Under the pieces are notes generated by a model. That model was not told the origin of the DNA, did not search any database, and saw nothing but the letters and a program-made list of their open reading frames with translations. Shown here one piece after another: positions 51,960 to 60,570 of a DNA stretch of 64,000 nt; the first letter of the stretch is position 1, and the number at the start of each line of letters is the position of its first letter. The translations under genes and the position numbers were made by a program. The stretch lies in contig CANGFP010000003.1 of assembly GCA_947453335.1 (NCBI GenBank), positions 1-64,000 of the forward strand, given 5' to 3'. This DNA comes from Opitutia bacterium (lineage in GTDB: Bacteria; Verrucomicrobiota; Verrucomicrobiia; Opitutales; UBA953).

Positions 51960-53162
51960 TTAGTTGCGGCGGACGTGGCAGGCCGGCTGCGAACACTCGC
52001 CGAGCTTGCTGTCGGTGAGGCGCGTGGCCTTGCCGGTCTTGGTGTCGACGATGGCGATCCAGGACTGCGAGCCCAGCGACTGCGTCGCGAGCAGGTGGCG
52101 GCCGTCGGCGCACCACGAGGCGTGCGCGAAGCTCATCGGCGAAACGGTGGGGACGGCGACGATCGCGCCGGACTGGATGTCGACGACGGCGAGGTGCAGG
52201 CCGCCCGACTGGTAGGTGAAGGCGATGAGGCCGGTCTCCACCGGGTTCCAGGCGGGCTCGGCGCTGTAGCCGTAGCCGGTCGAGAGGCGCGTGAGGCCGC
52301 CGCCGGCGGCGGAGGCTAGGTAGATGCCCGGGCGACCCGTCGGACCGCTGGTCAAGACGAGGCGGGAGCCGTCGGGCGACCAGGCCGGATCGGCGTCGAC
52401 GTCGGGCGTGCTCACGACGGCGCGCGCGCCGCCGCCGTCGGCGGCGGCGACGTAGACGTCCATGTTGCCCTTGTTCGAGGACGCGAAGGCGATGCGGCCA
52501 TCCGGGCCGGCGCTCGCCGCGCCGAGGGCGCCGCGGACGTTCGTGATGACGCCGCGGGGGTTGCCGATGCCGTTCGTGGAGTAGATCTCCGGGAAACCGG
52601 TCATGGCCGAGGTGATGAAGTACAGGCGCGCGCCGTCCGGGCTCCAGCGGGGCGAGTGCGTGGTGTTGCGGAGGTTCGTGATGCGCGCGGTCTTAGAGTG
52701 GACGAGGTTGGTCGTGTAGATCTCCTGGTTGCCGGTGTACTTCGAGACGAAGGCGACCTTGGTCGCGGCGAAGAGCGGCCGGAGCTTCCAGGCGCGGCCG
52801 AGGCCGACGACGGCGGCGTCCGCGACGCGCAGGGCGAGCTCGTCCTGGTCGCGGGCCTCGACGGTGGTCTGGAAGGCGAAGCTGGCGTGGTCGCAGGCGA
52901 CGACGGCCGAGGTCCCGGTGCGGCCGATGGAGACGCGGACGGCGGAGTTGGCGCGGACGCTGAAGGCGCCGTGCGCGCCCAAGGCGAAGCGCACGAGGTC
53001 CCCGACGGCCTGGTCGTCGCTTACGATGGTGACGGGCATGATGCCCTGCTTCATGAGGGCGTCGATGCTGTCGTTGACGACGACGCGGTCCTGCGCGATC
53101 AGCGGCGCGAGCCCGGCGATCGCCACGGAAAGGCACGCCAACGGGAGACGGAGGAACTTCAT
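51960..53162 (-). CDS. TolB-like beta-propeller protein
   Basis: 400 residues. Signal peptide (MKFLRLPLACLSVAIAGLAPLIAQ), an N-terminal domain like the TolB D1 domain, then repeats of the WD40-like PD40 type: HSPRWSPDGARLYFIT, GPDGRIAFASSNKGNMDVYVA, ADPAWSPDGSRLVLTSG, AEPAWNP. TolB helps the Tol-Pal system maintain the outer membrane. No pal/tolA/tolQ/tolR neighbours, so identity as TolB proper is uncertain. A Cys pair near the end (CSQPACHV) is unusual for TolB. Confidence 0.8.
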   Translation of the reverse strand: MKFLRLPLACLSVAIAGLAPLIAQDRVVVNDSIDALMKQGIMPVTIVSDDQAVGDLVRFALGAHGAFSVRANSAVRVSIGRTGTSAVVACDHASFAFQTTVEARDQDELALRVADAAVVGLGRAWKLRPLFAATKVAFVSKYTGNQEIYTTNLVHSKTARITNLRNTTHSPRWSPDGARLYFITSAMTGFPEIYSTNGIGNPRGVITNVRGALGAASAGPDGRIAFASSNKGNMDVYVAAADGGGARAVVSTPDVDADPAWSPDGSRLVLTSGPTGRPGIYLASAAGGGLTRLSTGYGYSAEPAWNPVETGLIAFTYQSGGLHLAVVDIQSGAIVAVPTVSPMSFAHASWCADGRHLLATQSLGSQSWIAIVDTKTGKATRLTDSKLGECSQPACHVRRN

Positions 53163-53219
53163 GGTTGGGAAAAGCGATAGCAGTTTGACCTAAGGTAGGG
53201 CCGGACTTCAATCCCGCTC

Positions 53220-54296
53220 ATGCCGCTCGACAAGGATTCCGTCCAAAAGGCCCTCGGCCAGGTCCGCTACCCGGGCTTCAGCCGGGACATCGTCTCCTTC
53301 GGCCTGCTCCGCGGCATCGAGGTCACGGCCGCGGGCAAGGTGACCGTCGGCCTGGCGGTGACGACGTCCGACCCGAAGATCCCGAAGCAGCTGTACGACG
53401 AGATCGAAGCCGTGCTGAAGGCCGCCGGAGCGGTCGACCCTGAGATCGCGATCACGGTCACGGTCCCGAAGGCCGCCCCCGGGGCCGCCGCCGAAGCGAA
53501 GCTCCCCGCCGACGCCGGCGTGGGCAAGGTGAAGCACATCGTCGCGGTGGCCAGCGGCAAAGGCGGGGTCGGCAAGTCCACCTTCGCGGTCAACCTGGCC
53601 TGCGCCCTCGCCCGCGCCTTGGCCGACCAGGGCCGACCAGGCAGGGTCGGGCTCATGGACTGCGACATCTACGGTCCTTCGGTGCCCTTGATGATCGGGC
53701 TCAACGCCCGCCCGCAGATGGAGGGCGACGTGCTGCTGCCGCTCGAGAACTTCGGGGTGAAGGTCATGTCCATGGGCCTGCTCATCGAGCCCGACGCGCC
53801 GGTGGTCTGGCGCGGGCCGATGATCATGAAGACGATCTCGCAGTTCGCGACGAACGTGCGCTGGGGCGAGCTCGACGTCCTGCTCATCGACCTGCCGCCA
53901 GGCACGGGCGACGCGCAGCTGTCGATCGCCCAAGCGATGGCGCTCAGCGGCGCGGTCATCGTGACGACCCCGCAGACGGCCGCGGTCTCGGTCGCGCTGC
54001 GCGGGGCGGCGATGTTCGGCAAGGTAGGCGTCCCGGTCCTGGGCGTGGCCGAGAACATGAGCTATTTCGAGGGCCCCGACGGACAACGGCAGCATTTGTT
54101 CGGGCAAGGCGGCGGCCTCAAGGTCGCGACGGCCCTCGACACCGAACTGCTGGGCGAAGTGCCGCTCGACCCCGCCGTCCGGCAAGGGGGTGACCACGGG
54201 ATTCCGGTCGTGGTCAGCCATCCGGACAGCAACGCGGCCCGGGTCTTCAAATCGGTCGCGCTCACGGTCCTGCGCAAACTGGCGACGGCGGCGTGA
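53220..54296 (+). CDS. Mrp/ApbC-like P-loop ATPase
   Basis: 358 residues. N-terminal MIP18/DUF59 domain (about 1-90), then the deviant Walker A GKGGVGKST (113-121), CDIYGPSVPLMIGL and the switch sequence LIDLPPGTGDAQLS. Family members carry or transfer Fe-S clusters. The CxxC that usually bridges the dimer after ENMS is absent: the sequence reads ENMSYFEGPDGQRQHLF. Some bacterial Mrp homologues share this lack. A 74-residue protein follows, 58 bases later. Confidence 0.9.
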   Translation: MPLDKDSVQKALGQVRYPGFSRDIVSFGLLRGIEVTAAGKVTVGLAVTTSDPKIPKQLYDEIEAVLKAAGAVDPEIAITVTVPKAAPGAAAEAKLPADAGVGKVKHIVAVASGKGGVGKSTFAVNLACALARALADQGRPGRVGLMDCDIYGPSVPLMIGLNARPQMEGDVLLPLENFGVKVMSMGLLIEPDAPVVWRGPMIMKTISQFATNVRWGELDVLLIDLPPGTGDAQLSIAQAMALSGAVIVTTPQTAAVSVALRGAAMFGKVGVPVLGVAENMSYFEGPDGQRQHLFGQGGGLKVATALDTELLGEVPLDPAVRQGGDHGIPVVVSHPDSNAARVFKSVALTVLRKLATAA

Positions 54297-54354
54297 CGGC
54301 GGCGTCACGAGCGGCTTGCCAAAACGGGCGGTTAGGTTCTAACTTTCGGCAAGG

Positions 54355-54579
54355 ATGAACCAGACGCCTCCGACCACCGCCCAAGACGCCGACCTGGCGG
54401 CGCGGTCGTCGCTCTACGCGGAGTTCCTCGCCGAACGGGAGGAGATCCTCCGCCACAAGTGGATCGAATCCGAGAAGGCCGGCAAGGACATCGGCTTCGA
54501 ACGCGCGATGATCGACTGGAAGAGGCATCATCGGGCCCGCTGGCGCCTGGAGCGCCGCTCCGGCCAAGCCAGCGCCTGA
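54355..54579 (+). CDS. Small conserved protein, RHKW/SEKAG type
   Basis: 74 residues. Core YAEFLAEREEILRHKWIESE, then KAGKDIGFERAMIDWKRHHR. The pattern RHKWxxSEKAGxDxGxExA recalls the C-terminal motif of DUF4032-type proteins; this is an inference. It follows mrp and is probably cotranscribed. Function unknown. Confidence 0.65.
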   Translation: MNQTPPTTAQDADLAARSSLYAEFLAEREEILRHKWIESEKAGKDIGFERAMIDWKRHHRARWRLERRSGQASA

Positions 54580-54598
54580 CCGGGCGCCCCGGAAAAGC

Positions 54599-54628
54599 AG
54601 AAGGCCGATGCGGATGCATCGGCCTTCT
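54599..54628. terminator. Bidirectional terminator, small protein / rpmG
   Basis: Perfect 13-bp stem AGAAGGCCGATGC / GCATCGGCCTTCT with loop GGAT, between convergent genes. Flanked by AAAAG on the left and CTTTA on the right. Confidence 0.85.
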
Positions 54629-54651
54629 GGCTTTACGGGGAAAGCGAGGGC

Positions 54652-54822
54652 TTAACCCTTGATTTCCTTGTGCAGGGTGTGGCGACGGAGGGCCGGGTTG
54701 TACTTCTTGAGTTCAACCTTCTCCTGGGAAAGCTTCTTGTTGCGAGTGGTCATGTAACGGGAGGGGGTCTTACCTTCCTTACGGGCTTCGGTGCACTCGA
54801 TGATAACGGTTTCGCGGGCCAT
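54652..54822 (-). CDS. rpmG: 50S ribosomal protein bL33
   Basis: 56 residues: [20 protein letters not shown] ... [19 protein letters not shown]. Typical bL33 length and ending. The zinc-binding CxxC pair is absent, so it is a C-minus form. Stands between two terminators. Confidence 0.93.
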   Translation of the reverse strand: MARETVIIECTEARKEGKTPSRYMTTRNKKLSQEKVELKKYNPALRRHTLHKEIKG

Positions 54823-54889
54823 GGTTTTGGGTGTTGTGAGGGGTCAGACTTGGGGGGTGGGCGGGGGTGGAGCAAGCCCGAAAACAAGT

Positions 54890-54912
54890 CGGGCGGCCGA
54901 ATTGGCCGCCCG
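54890..54912 (-). terminator. Terminator of bS22-like gene
   Basis: CGGGCGGCC / GGCCGCCCG 9-bp stem with loop GAATT (plus strand), followed on the minus strand by ACTTGTTTTCGG. Confidence 0.75.
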
Positions 54913-54941
54913 TGCTTGGGTTTGGGACCTGGAGGGTCAAC

Positions 54942-55040
54942 TCAGCCCCACAAACGCTTCTTATGGCGGGAATCCTTGGAGCGCTTACGGCGCTTGTGCT
55001 TGTTCATCTTCAGACGACGCTTTTTCTTGAGGCTTCCCAT
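54942..55040 (-). CDS. bS22/COX24-like tiny ribosomal protein
   Basis: 32 residues, extremely basic: [20 protein letters not shown], then [12 protein letters not shown]. It matches the AURKAIP1/COX24 (bS22/mS38) type of short ribosomal peptide by opening MGS-KKKR and by composition. Own terminator and an AT-rich start region. Confidence 0.75.
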   Translation of the reverse strand: MGSLKKKRRLKMNKHKRRKRSKDSRHKKRLWG

Positions 55041-55094
55041 AGTTTGGTTGGTGCCTGCATCTAGGCGAGGGGCTGGCCCGCAGTAAAGCCGAAA

Positions 55095-55964
55095 CTACGC
55101 GGAAATTCGGGTATCGCAAAACCAGGTTCCCGGGCCCCATTGCTGGACAAGGGCTCCGCGGATGGCTTCGGCGACGGTGCCTTCGCCCGGAAACGCGAAA
55201 CAGGCGCTACCGCTGCCGGTCATGCGGAAAACGATTCCAGGATTGCGCACCAAGGCGTCCAGGGCGGCCGGAAGGGCTAGGTATTTGGCGAAAACCGGGT
55301 CGGCCAGCGTATTACCTAACGAGGAAGGGTCTCGCTGCGGCTGGGCCAACCATTCCGCCAAGGCGGCTTCGACGGCGGCGGCCTCGGCGTAAGCCTTGGT
55401 CTTGGCCAAGAGGGCATAGGCTTCCGGTGTCGGCACGCCGAAGGGCGGCTTCGCCACCAGGACCCGACGCCCCTTCAAGGCGGTCGCAGCGGCGACAGGG
55501 ACGCGCTCCAAGCGCTCTCCCCTCCCCCGCATGATGGCCGCCTGCCCACGCACGAAGTAAGGACAGTCGGAGCCGATCTCCGCGGCGAGTTCCTCCAGCG
55601 GATCCAGGCCCGATGGCTCGGCCATGGTACGGTCAAGGATCCGTAGCGCGGCGGCGGCGTCCGAACTGCCGCCGCCCAAACCAGCCCCGCTGGGGACCTT
55701 CTTGGTCAGATGGAAATGCCCCGGGACGACGTCGGGCCGGACCCGCGCATAGGCGGCGGCCGCCTTGAGCACGAGGTTCGATCCATCGATGGGCAACGCA
55801 GGGTCGTCGCAGGTCAGGCGCCAAGGACCTCCGGGAGTGAAATCCAGGCGGTCGGCGAGCTCGAGCGAAGCGACGAGGCTGACGAGCTCATGGAAGCCAT
55901 CCGCGCGACGGCCGGTGACGGCGAGCGAGAGGTTCAGCTTGGCGGGAGCGGCTTCGGTGAACAT
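55095..55964 (-). CDS. ispE: 4-diphosphocytidyl-2-C-methyl-D-erythritol kinase
   Basis: 289 residues. GHMP kinase of the MEP isoprenoid pathway: phosphorylates CDP-ME. N-terminal APAKLNLSLAVTGRRADGFHEL, ATP loop VPSGAGLGGGSSDAAAALR, C-terminal VFRMTGSGSACFAF. Three bases separate it from xerC. With dxr and ispG it makes three MEP genes in 9 kb. Confidence 0.96.
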   Translation of the reverse strand: MFTEAAPAKLNLSLAVTGRRADGFHELVSLVASLELADRLDFTPGGPWRLTCDDPALPIDGSNLVLKAAAAYARVRPDVVPGHFHLTKKVPSGAGLGGGSSDAAAALRILDRTMAEPSGLDPLEELAAEIGSDCPYFVRGQAAIMRGRGERLERVPVAAATALKGRRVLVAKPPFGVPTPEAYALLAKTKAYAEAAAVEAALAEWLAQPQRDPSSLGNTLADPVFAKYLALPAALDALVRNPGIVFRMTGSGSACFAFPGEGTVAEAIRGALVQQWGPGTWFCDTRISA

Positions 55965-55967
55965 GGG

Positions 55968-56909
55968 TCAGGCCCGCGGATGGGCCTTGCGGTGGATGTC
56001 GCGCAGCTTCGAGACGGTGAGGTGGGTGTAGATCTGCGTCGTCGAGAGCGACGCGTGGCCGAGCTGCTCCTGCACGAGACGGAGGTCCGCGCCGTTGGCG
56101 AGGAGGTGCGTGGCGCAGGCGTGGCGCAGCTTGTGCGGCGTGAGGTCGGCGGGCAGGCCCGCGGCGGCGAGCTTGCGCTTGAGCATGAGCTGCACGGCGC
56201 GGGGATGCAGGCGGCCGCCGCGCGGGGCGAGCAGGAGCGGTTCGCCTCGCGCGGGCTGGCCGCGCAACGCGAGGTAGGCGCGCACGGCGGCCAAGGCGGT
56301 CTCGCCGACGGGCACGACGCGCTCCTTGGAACCTTTGCCGAGCACGCGGACCAAGCCCGTGGCGAGATCCAGGTCGCCGCCGTCGAGGCCGCACAGTTCC
56401 GAGACGCGGAGGCCGCCGCCGTAAAGCAGTTCGAGGACGGCCTGATCGCGGGCTTCCGCCGCGGGGCCTTTCTCCTCAAGGGGACCGACCTCCAGCAGCG
56501 CCTCGGCCTGGGGTTCGGTCAGGAACTTCGGCAAGGCGCGCGGCAGCTTCGGCAGGACGAGGCCGGCGGCGGGCGTCGCGGCGATGCCCCCGCGCTCGCG
56601 CAGATCCGCGAGGAAGGCCCGCAGCGCGGAGACTTGGTTGTGCACCGAGCGACGTTGATGCGTGCCCTGTCGCTCGATGACGAAGTCGCGCAGGTTGCGC
56701 GCGGTCAGCTTCGACCAGGCGCCGTCCCAACCGCCGTTGGCGTCCATCCAGCGGGCGAAGCCCTTCAGCGAACGGCCGTAAGTCAGGCATGTCCGCGGCG
56801 AGAGCCGCCGGCCCGCGAGCTGCCGGCCAAGGTAGTCGGAGACTTCCTTGCTGCCGGGCCAATCGGTCGGATCCCCGTCGTCGTCAGACTGGACGGGGCG
56901 AGGCTTCAC
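55968..56909 (-). CDS. xerC: Tyrosine recombinase, XerC-like
   Basis: 313 residues with a GTG start that overlaps the queF stop (GTGA). Catalytic set complete: GGGLRVSEL, LGKGSKERVV, PHKLRHACATHLL, LGHASLSTTQIYTH. It is the second Xer-type recombinase of the window (other at 31954-32940). Together they could be the XerC/XerD pair for chromosome dimer resolution; a dif site was not found. Confidence 0.92.
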   Translation of the reverse strand: MKPRPVQSDDDGDPTDWPGSKEVSDYLGRQLAGRRLSPRTCLTYGRSLKGFARWMDANGGWDGAWSKLTARNLRDFVIERQGTHQRRSVHNQVSALRAFLADLRERGGIAATPAAGLVLPKLPRALPKFLTEPQAEALLEVGPLEEKGPAAEARDQAVLELLYGGGLRVSELCGLDGGDLDLATGLVRVLGKGSKERVVPVGETALAAVRAYLALRGQPARGEPLLLAPRGGRLHPRAVQLMLKRKLAAAGLPADLTPHKLRHACATHLLANGADLRLVQEQLGHASLSTTQIYTHLTVSKLRDIHRKAHPRA

Positions 56910-57319
56910 GCCTGGGGCTTCTTGCCGTGTTCGGCGCGCACCGTGATGCCGATGCCGCCGCGGACGCCGAAGGCGCCGGTGACCTCGCACCAGACGGGAT
57001 CCAAGGCCGCGACGAGGTCGTCGAGGATCTTGTTCGTCAGGTGCTCATGGAACACGCCCTGCTGGCGGTAGCTCCAGAAATAGAGCTTCAGCGACTTCGA
57101 TTCGACGATGCGCGGGCCGGGGACGTAGCGGATCGTGATCTTGGCGAAATCGGGCTGGCCGGTGGCCGGGCAGAGGCAGGTGAACTCCTCCGTCGAGAGC
57201 TCGACGGTGTAGTTCCGGCCCGCGTTGCGGTTCGGGAAGGTCTCCAGCGTCTGCTGGGGCTTGTTTTGGGTGTTCCCGAGGTGGGAGAGCCCGGAGAGGT
57301 CTTGAGGCTGCGTGGCCAT
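56906..57319 (-). CDS. queF: NADPH-dependent 7-cyano-7-deazaguanine reductase, type I
   Basis: 137 residues. Reduces preQ0 to preQ1 in queuosine synthesis. Active-site Cys in TCLCPATGQPDF, and the NADPH-binding QueF motif ESKSLKLYFWSYRQQGVFHEH. Overlaps xerC, so xerC is likely expressed in the same transcript. No riboswitch was recognised upstream. Confidence 0.95.
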   Translation of the reverse strand: MATQPQDLSGLSHLGNTQNKPQQTLETFPNRNAGRNYTVELSTEEFTCLCPATGQPDFAKITIRYVPGPRIVESKSLKLYFWSYRQQGVFHEHLTNKILDDLVAALDPVWCEVTGAFGVRGGIGITVRAEHGKKPQA

Positions 57320-57442
57320 GGCCCCAAGGGAAGCAGAGGCCGCCCCGGTGTCCAGCGGAGAAGCAGGAAAGAGCGGCGATGGCCGCCGAACCGGCTTGCC
57401 TAGGCGAGCGGGTGCGGTTGCCTCGAAAGCACCCAAGCGTGC

Positions 57443-58609
57443 ATGGAACCTAGGCCCATCGCCATCCTCGGGGCCACCGGCTCCATCGGCACGACCACCT
57501 TGGCGGTTGCGCGGGCGCATCCGACGCTCCTGCGCGTCGCCGGACTGGCCGCCCGCTCGCGCTGGGAGGAACTCGTCGGCCCCGTGCAGGAATTCCGGGT
57601 CCGGACGATCGCCCTAGCGGATCCGGCCGCCGCCGCCGCCGCCCGCGCGTCGGGCGCGTTCCCGGGCGTCCGGATCCTCGAGGGCACTGACGGACTGACG
57701 GAAGTCGCCTGCCTGCCGGAGGTCCACACGGTGGTCTCGGCGGTCGTCGGCACGGCCGGGCTAGCCCCGACGCTCGCCGCCCTGCGCGCGCGCAAGCACG
57801 TCGCGCTCGCCAGCAAGGAACTGCTCGTGCTGGCCGGCAAGTTCGTCACGGCCGCGGCCCAGGCGGCCGGGACGCCGCTCCTGCCCGTCGACAGCGAACA
57901 CAATGCGATCCACCAGCTGCTCCGCGGGAAGGAACGCGCGGAGATCGCCCGGCTCGTGCTCACGGCCTCGGGTGGGGCTTTCCGCGACACGCCGCTGGCC
58001 GAACTGGCGAACGTCACGGTCGCGCAGGCGCTGCGGCACCCGAACTGGAACATGGGCCCGAAGGTGACCATCGATTCCGCCACGATGGCCAACAAAGGGC
58101 TCGAGGTCATCGAGGCGCGCTGGCTGTTCGACCTGCCCGAGAGCCGCATCGACGTGGTCGTGCACCCGCAGAGCATCATCCATTCGCTGGTCACGCTGAC
58201 GGACGGCAGCCTGCAGGCCCAGCTGTCGCCGCCCGACATGGCCTACCCGATCCAGGACTGCCTGCTGTTCCCCCGCCGCCTGCCCTGCCCCGCGCCGCGG
58301 CTCGACCTGTCGGCTCCGCTGGGGCTCGCGATGTCGCCGCCCGACCCGGCACGCTACCCTTGCCTCGGGCTCGCCCGCGCGGCCGCCGCCGCAGGGGGAA
58401 CGGCTCCGGCGATCTTCAACGCCGCCAACGAGGTCGCCGTCGAGGCCTTCGTCGCCGGTCGGCTGGCCTTCCCCGGCATCGCCGAACTGGTCGCGCGGAC
58501 GCTCTCCGCGGTCGCCGCGCGCGAACCGGGCTCGCTCGAGGACGTCCTCGCCGCCGACGCCGACGCGCGTTCGGCCGCTTCCAGGCTCGCCCCGGGGCTG
58601 GCCCGCTGA
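57443..58609 (+). CDS. dxr: 1-deoxy-D-xylulose 5-phosphate reductoisomerase
   Basis: 388 residues. Converts DXP to MEP, the committed step of the pathway. NADPH motif GATGSIGTTTLAVA, then SKELLVLAG, metal and substrate DSEHNAIHQ, and HPNWNMGPKVTIDSATMANK. Divergent from queF. rseP begins 21 bases after the stop, the common dxr-rseP order in bacteria. Confidence 0.97.
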   Translation: MEPRPIAILGATGSIGTTTLAVARAHPTLLRVAGLAARSRWEELVGPVQEFRVRTIALADPAAAAAARASGAFPGVRILEGTDGLTEVACLPEVHTVVSAVVGTAGLAPTLAALRARKHVALASKELLVLAGKFVTAAAQAAGTPLLPVDSEHNAIHQLLRGKERAEIARLVLTASGGAFRDTPLAELANVTVAQALRHPNWNMGPKVTIDSATMANKGLEVIEARWLFDLPESRIDVVVHPQSIIHSLVTLTDGSLQAQLSPPDMAYPIQDCLLFPRRLPCPAPRLDLSAPLGLAMSPPDPARYPCLGLARAAAAAGGTAPAIFNAANEVAVEAFVAGRLAFPGIAELVARTLSAVAAREPGSLEDVLAADADARSAASRLAPGLAR

Positions 58610-58630
58610 CACACCTTATCTTTTCACTAA

Positions 58631-60481
58631 ATGGACAATAATTTCCTCGGCGACCTCGCGACTTCCGCGCGCGGCGTCCTCCTCCTCGCCCTCTTCTTCG
58701 GTGGCTCGATCTTCGTCCACGAGCTCGGCCACTTCCTCGCCGCGCGCTGGCGCAAACTGAAGATCGAGCGTTTCTCCATCGGCTTCGGCCCGAAGGTCTT
58801 CGGCTGGACGGGCAAGGACGGCGTCGACTACCGCGTGTCCTGGATCCCGCTCGGCGGCTACGTCGCCTTACCGCAGATGGGCGATTCCGAAGCCATCGAA
58901 GGCGCGACGGAAAGCGACGCCGAGAAGCTCCCGGAGATCTCCTACGCCGACAAGATGATCGTCGCCGTCATGGGCGCGGTCTTCAACGTGATCTTCGCCT
59001 TCACGCTCGCCACCATCCTCTGGTTCACGGGCATGCCCGTCCCCGAAGGCAGCGGCAGCACCATCGTCGGCTACGTCCCGGCGCAGGTCGTCACGAGCTC
59101 GGGCCAGCTGTCCGAACTCGGCCTCGGCCAGACGGTCCCGGGTCCGGCCTTCGTCGCCGGTATCCGCTCGGGCGACGAGATCCTCGCCATCGACGGCGTC
59201 GAGGTGAAGTCCTTCACGCAGGTCACCGAGGCGGTCATGCTCGGCAACGGCAAGAACGCCCAGGGTCAGCCGGTCGCGACGTTCACGGTGAAGCGCGGCG
59301 AGGAGAAGCTCGACCTAACGGTCCTCCCGGCCCGCGTCGAGCTCAACGCCCGCAGCGGCGACAAGGTCCGCGTCGCCGGGCTCATGCCGCGCGCCGACGT
59401 CATCCTGACCGCCCCCGCGCCGGGCTCCCCGGCCGCCAAGGCCGGGCTGCGCCGCGAAGACCGCGTCGTGGCGGTCGATGGCCATCCCGTCAACAATCCG
59501 ACGGAGTTCCTCGAACGCATGCGCCAGGCCGGTCCCGGCGAACGCACGCTCCAGCTCTCCCGCGTCGACGCCGAGGGTAAGGGCCAGTTGCTCACCGTGA
59601 AGGTCGACCCGAAGATCAGCCCGACGACCAACCCCGTGGGCCTCGTGAGCTACGGCGAAGGCGACCAGCGCCACTCCGTCGTCCTCGTGCCGGTGACGCG
59701 CGAGCTGACCACCAACGACCCGCAGGCGCCCCGCGACCAGCTGATGGTCTTCGGGGTGTCCCCTGAGGACCCCGCCCTCGCCGACCAGCTGCGCGTCGGC
59801 ACCATCCTCGACAAGGTCGACGGCAAGGACCTGACGGCCCTGCGTTCGCTCGACGACCTCGAGAAGGCCGCCGGCCCGGGCCGCCGCACGCTGACCTTCT
59901 ACTGGAAGCGGCCCAACGGCGACGCCGGCAACTTCTCGCTCGAGAACGCCGAGGTGAAGCGCGGCAAGCCGGTCGAGCGCGCCCTGATCGGCGTGTCCTT
60001 CCTGGCCAAGCCCGAGATCGCCCACCACAACCCCGTCGAGACGTGCGCGCACATCGTGAAGCAGACGTTCACGACGCTCGGCCGGCTCTTCGACCGCGGC
60101 TCCGACATCAAGGTCAACCAGCTGGCTTCGGTCATCTCCATCGGCAAGACGTACTACAACATCTCCGAGGACCTGCGCCGGGTGCTCTGGTTCACCGTCC
60201 TGATCAACCTGAACCTGGCCATCCTCAACCTGATGCCGATCCCGGTCCTCGACGGCGGCCACATGCTCATCGCGACCATCGCGCGGCTCTCCAAGAAGGG
60301 GCTCAACGCCAAGGCGGTCACGATCGTGCAGTTCGCCTGCATGGGCCTGATCCTGTCGCTGATGGGCTACATCATCCTCAACGACGTCCGCCGTTGCTCC
60401 GGCGACAGCGAGCGCCAGCTGAAGCAGCAGATCCTCGACCGTCACGTCAACCGGTCCGTGGACTACGCCGAGAAGCGCTGA
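58631..60481 (+). CDS. rseP: Site-2 intramembrane protease RseP
   Basis: 616 residues, longer than the usual 430-460. N-terminal HELGHFLAARW (zinc His30/Glu31/His34) and C-terminal NLMPIPVLDGGHML give the metallo-site. Between them are three PDZ-like segments: around GIRSGDEILAIDGVEV, GLRREDRVVAVDGHPV and LRVGTILDKVDGKDL. E. coli has two. Cleaves anti-sigma factors or signal-peptide remnants. Cotranscribed with dxr. Confidence 0.95.
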   Translation: MDNNFLGDLATSARGVLLLALFFGGSIFVHELGHFLAARWRKLKIERFSIGFGPKVFGWTGKDGVDYRVSWIPLGGYVALPQMGDSEAIEGATESDAEKLPEISYADKMIVAVMGAVFNVIFAFTLATILWFTGMPVPEGSGSTIVGYVPAQVVTSSGQLSELGLGQTVPGPAFVAGIRSGDEILAIDGVEVKSFTQVTEAVMLGNGKNAQGQPVATFTVKRGEEKLDLTVLPARVELNARSGDKVRVAGLMPRADVILTAPAPGSPAAKAGLRREDRVVAVDGHPVNNPTEFLERMRQAGPGERTLQLSRVDAEGKGQLLTVKVDPKISPTTNPVGLVSYGEGDQRHSVVLVPVTRELTTNDPQAPRDQLMVFGVSPEDPALADQLRVGTILDKVDGKDLTALRSLDDLEKAAGPGRRTLTFYWKRPNGDAGNFSLENAEVKRGKPVERALIGVSFLAKPEIAHHNPVETCAHIVKQTFTTLGRLFDRGSDIKVNQLASVISIGKTYYNISEDLRRVLWFTVLINLNLAILNLMPIPVLDGGHMLIATIARLSKKGLNAKAVTIVQFACMGLILSLMGYIILNDVRRCSGDSERQLKQQILDRHVNRSVDYAEKR

Positions 60482-60570
60482 ACGCGGGAAATGTTCCCCC
60501 GCCCGCGGCTAAATTTCCGCAGGCGCTAGGCTGGGCTTGATGCACTAGGGGCTTTCTCTAACGTGCGGTC

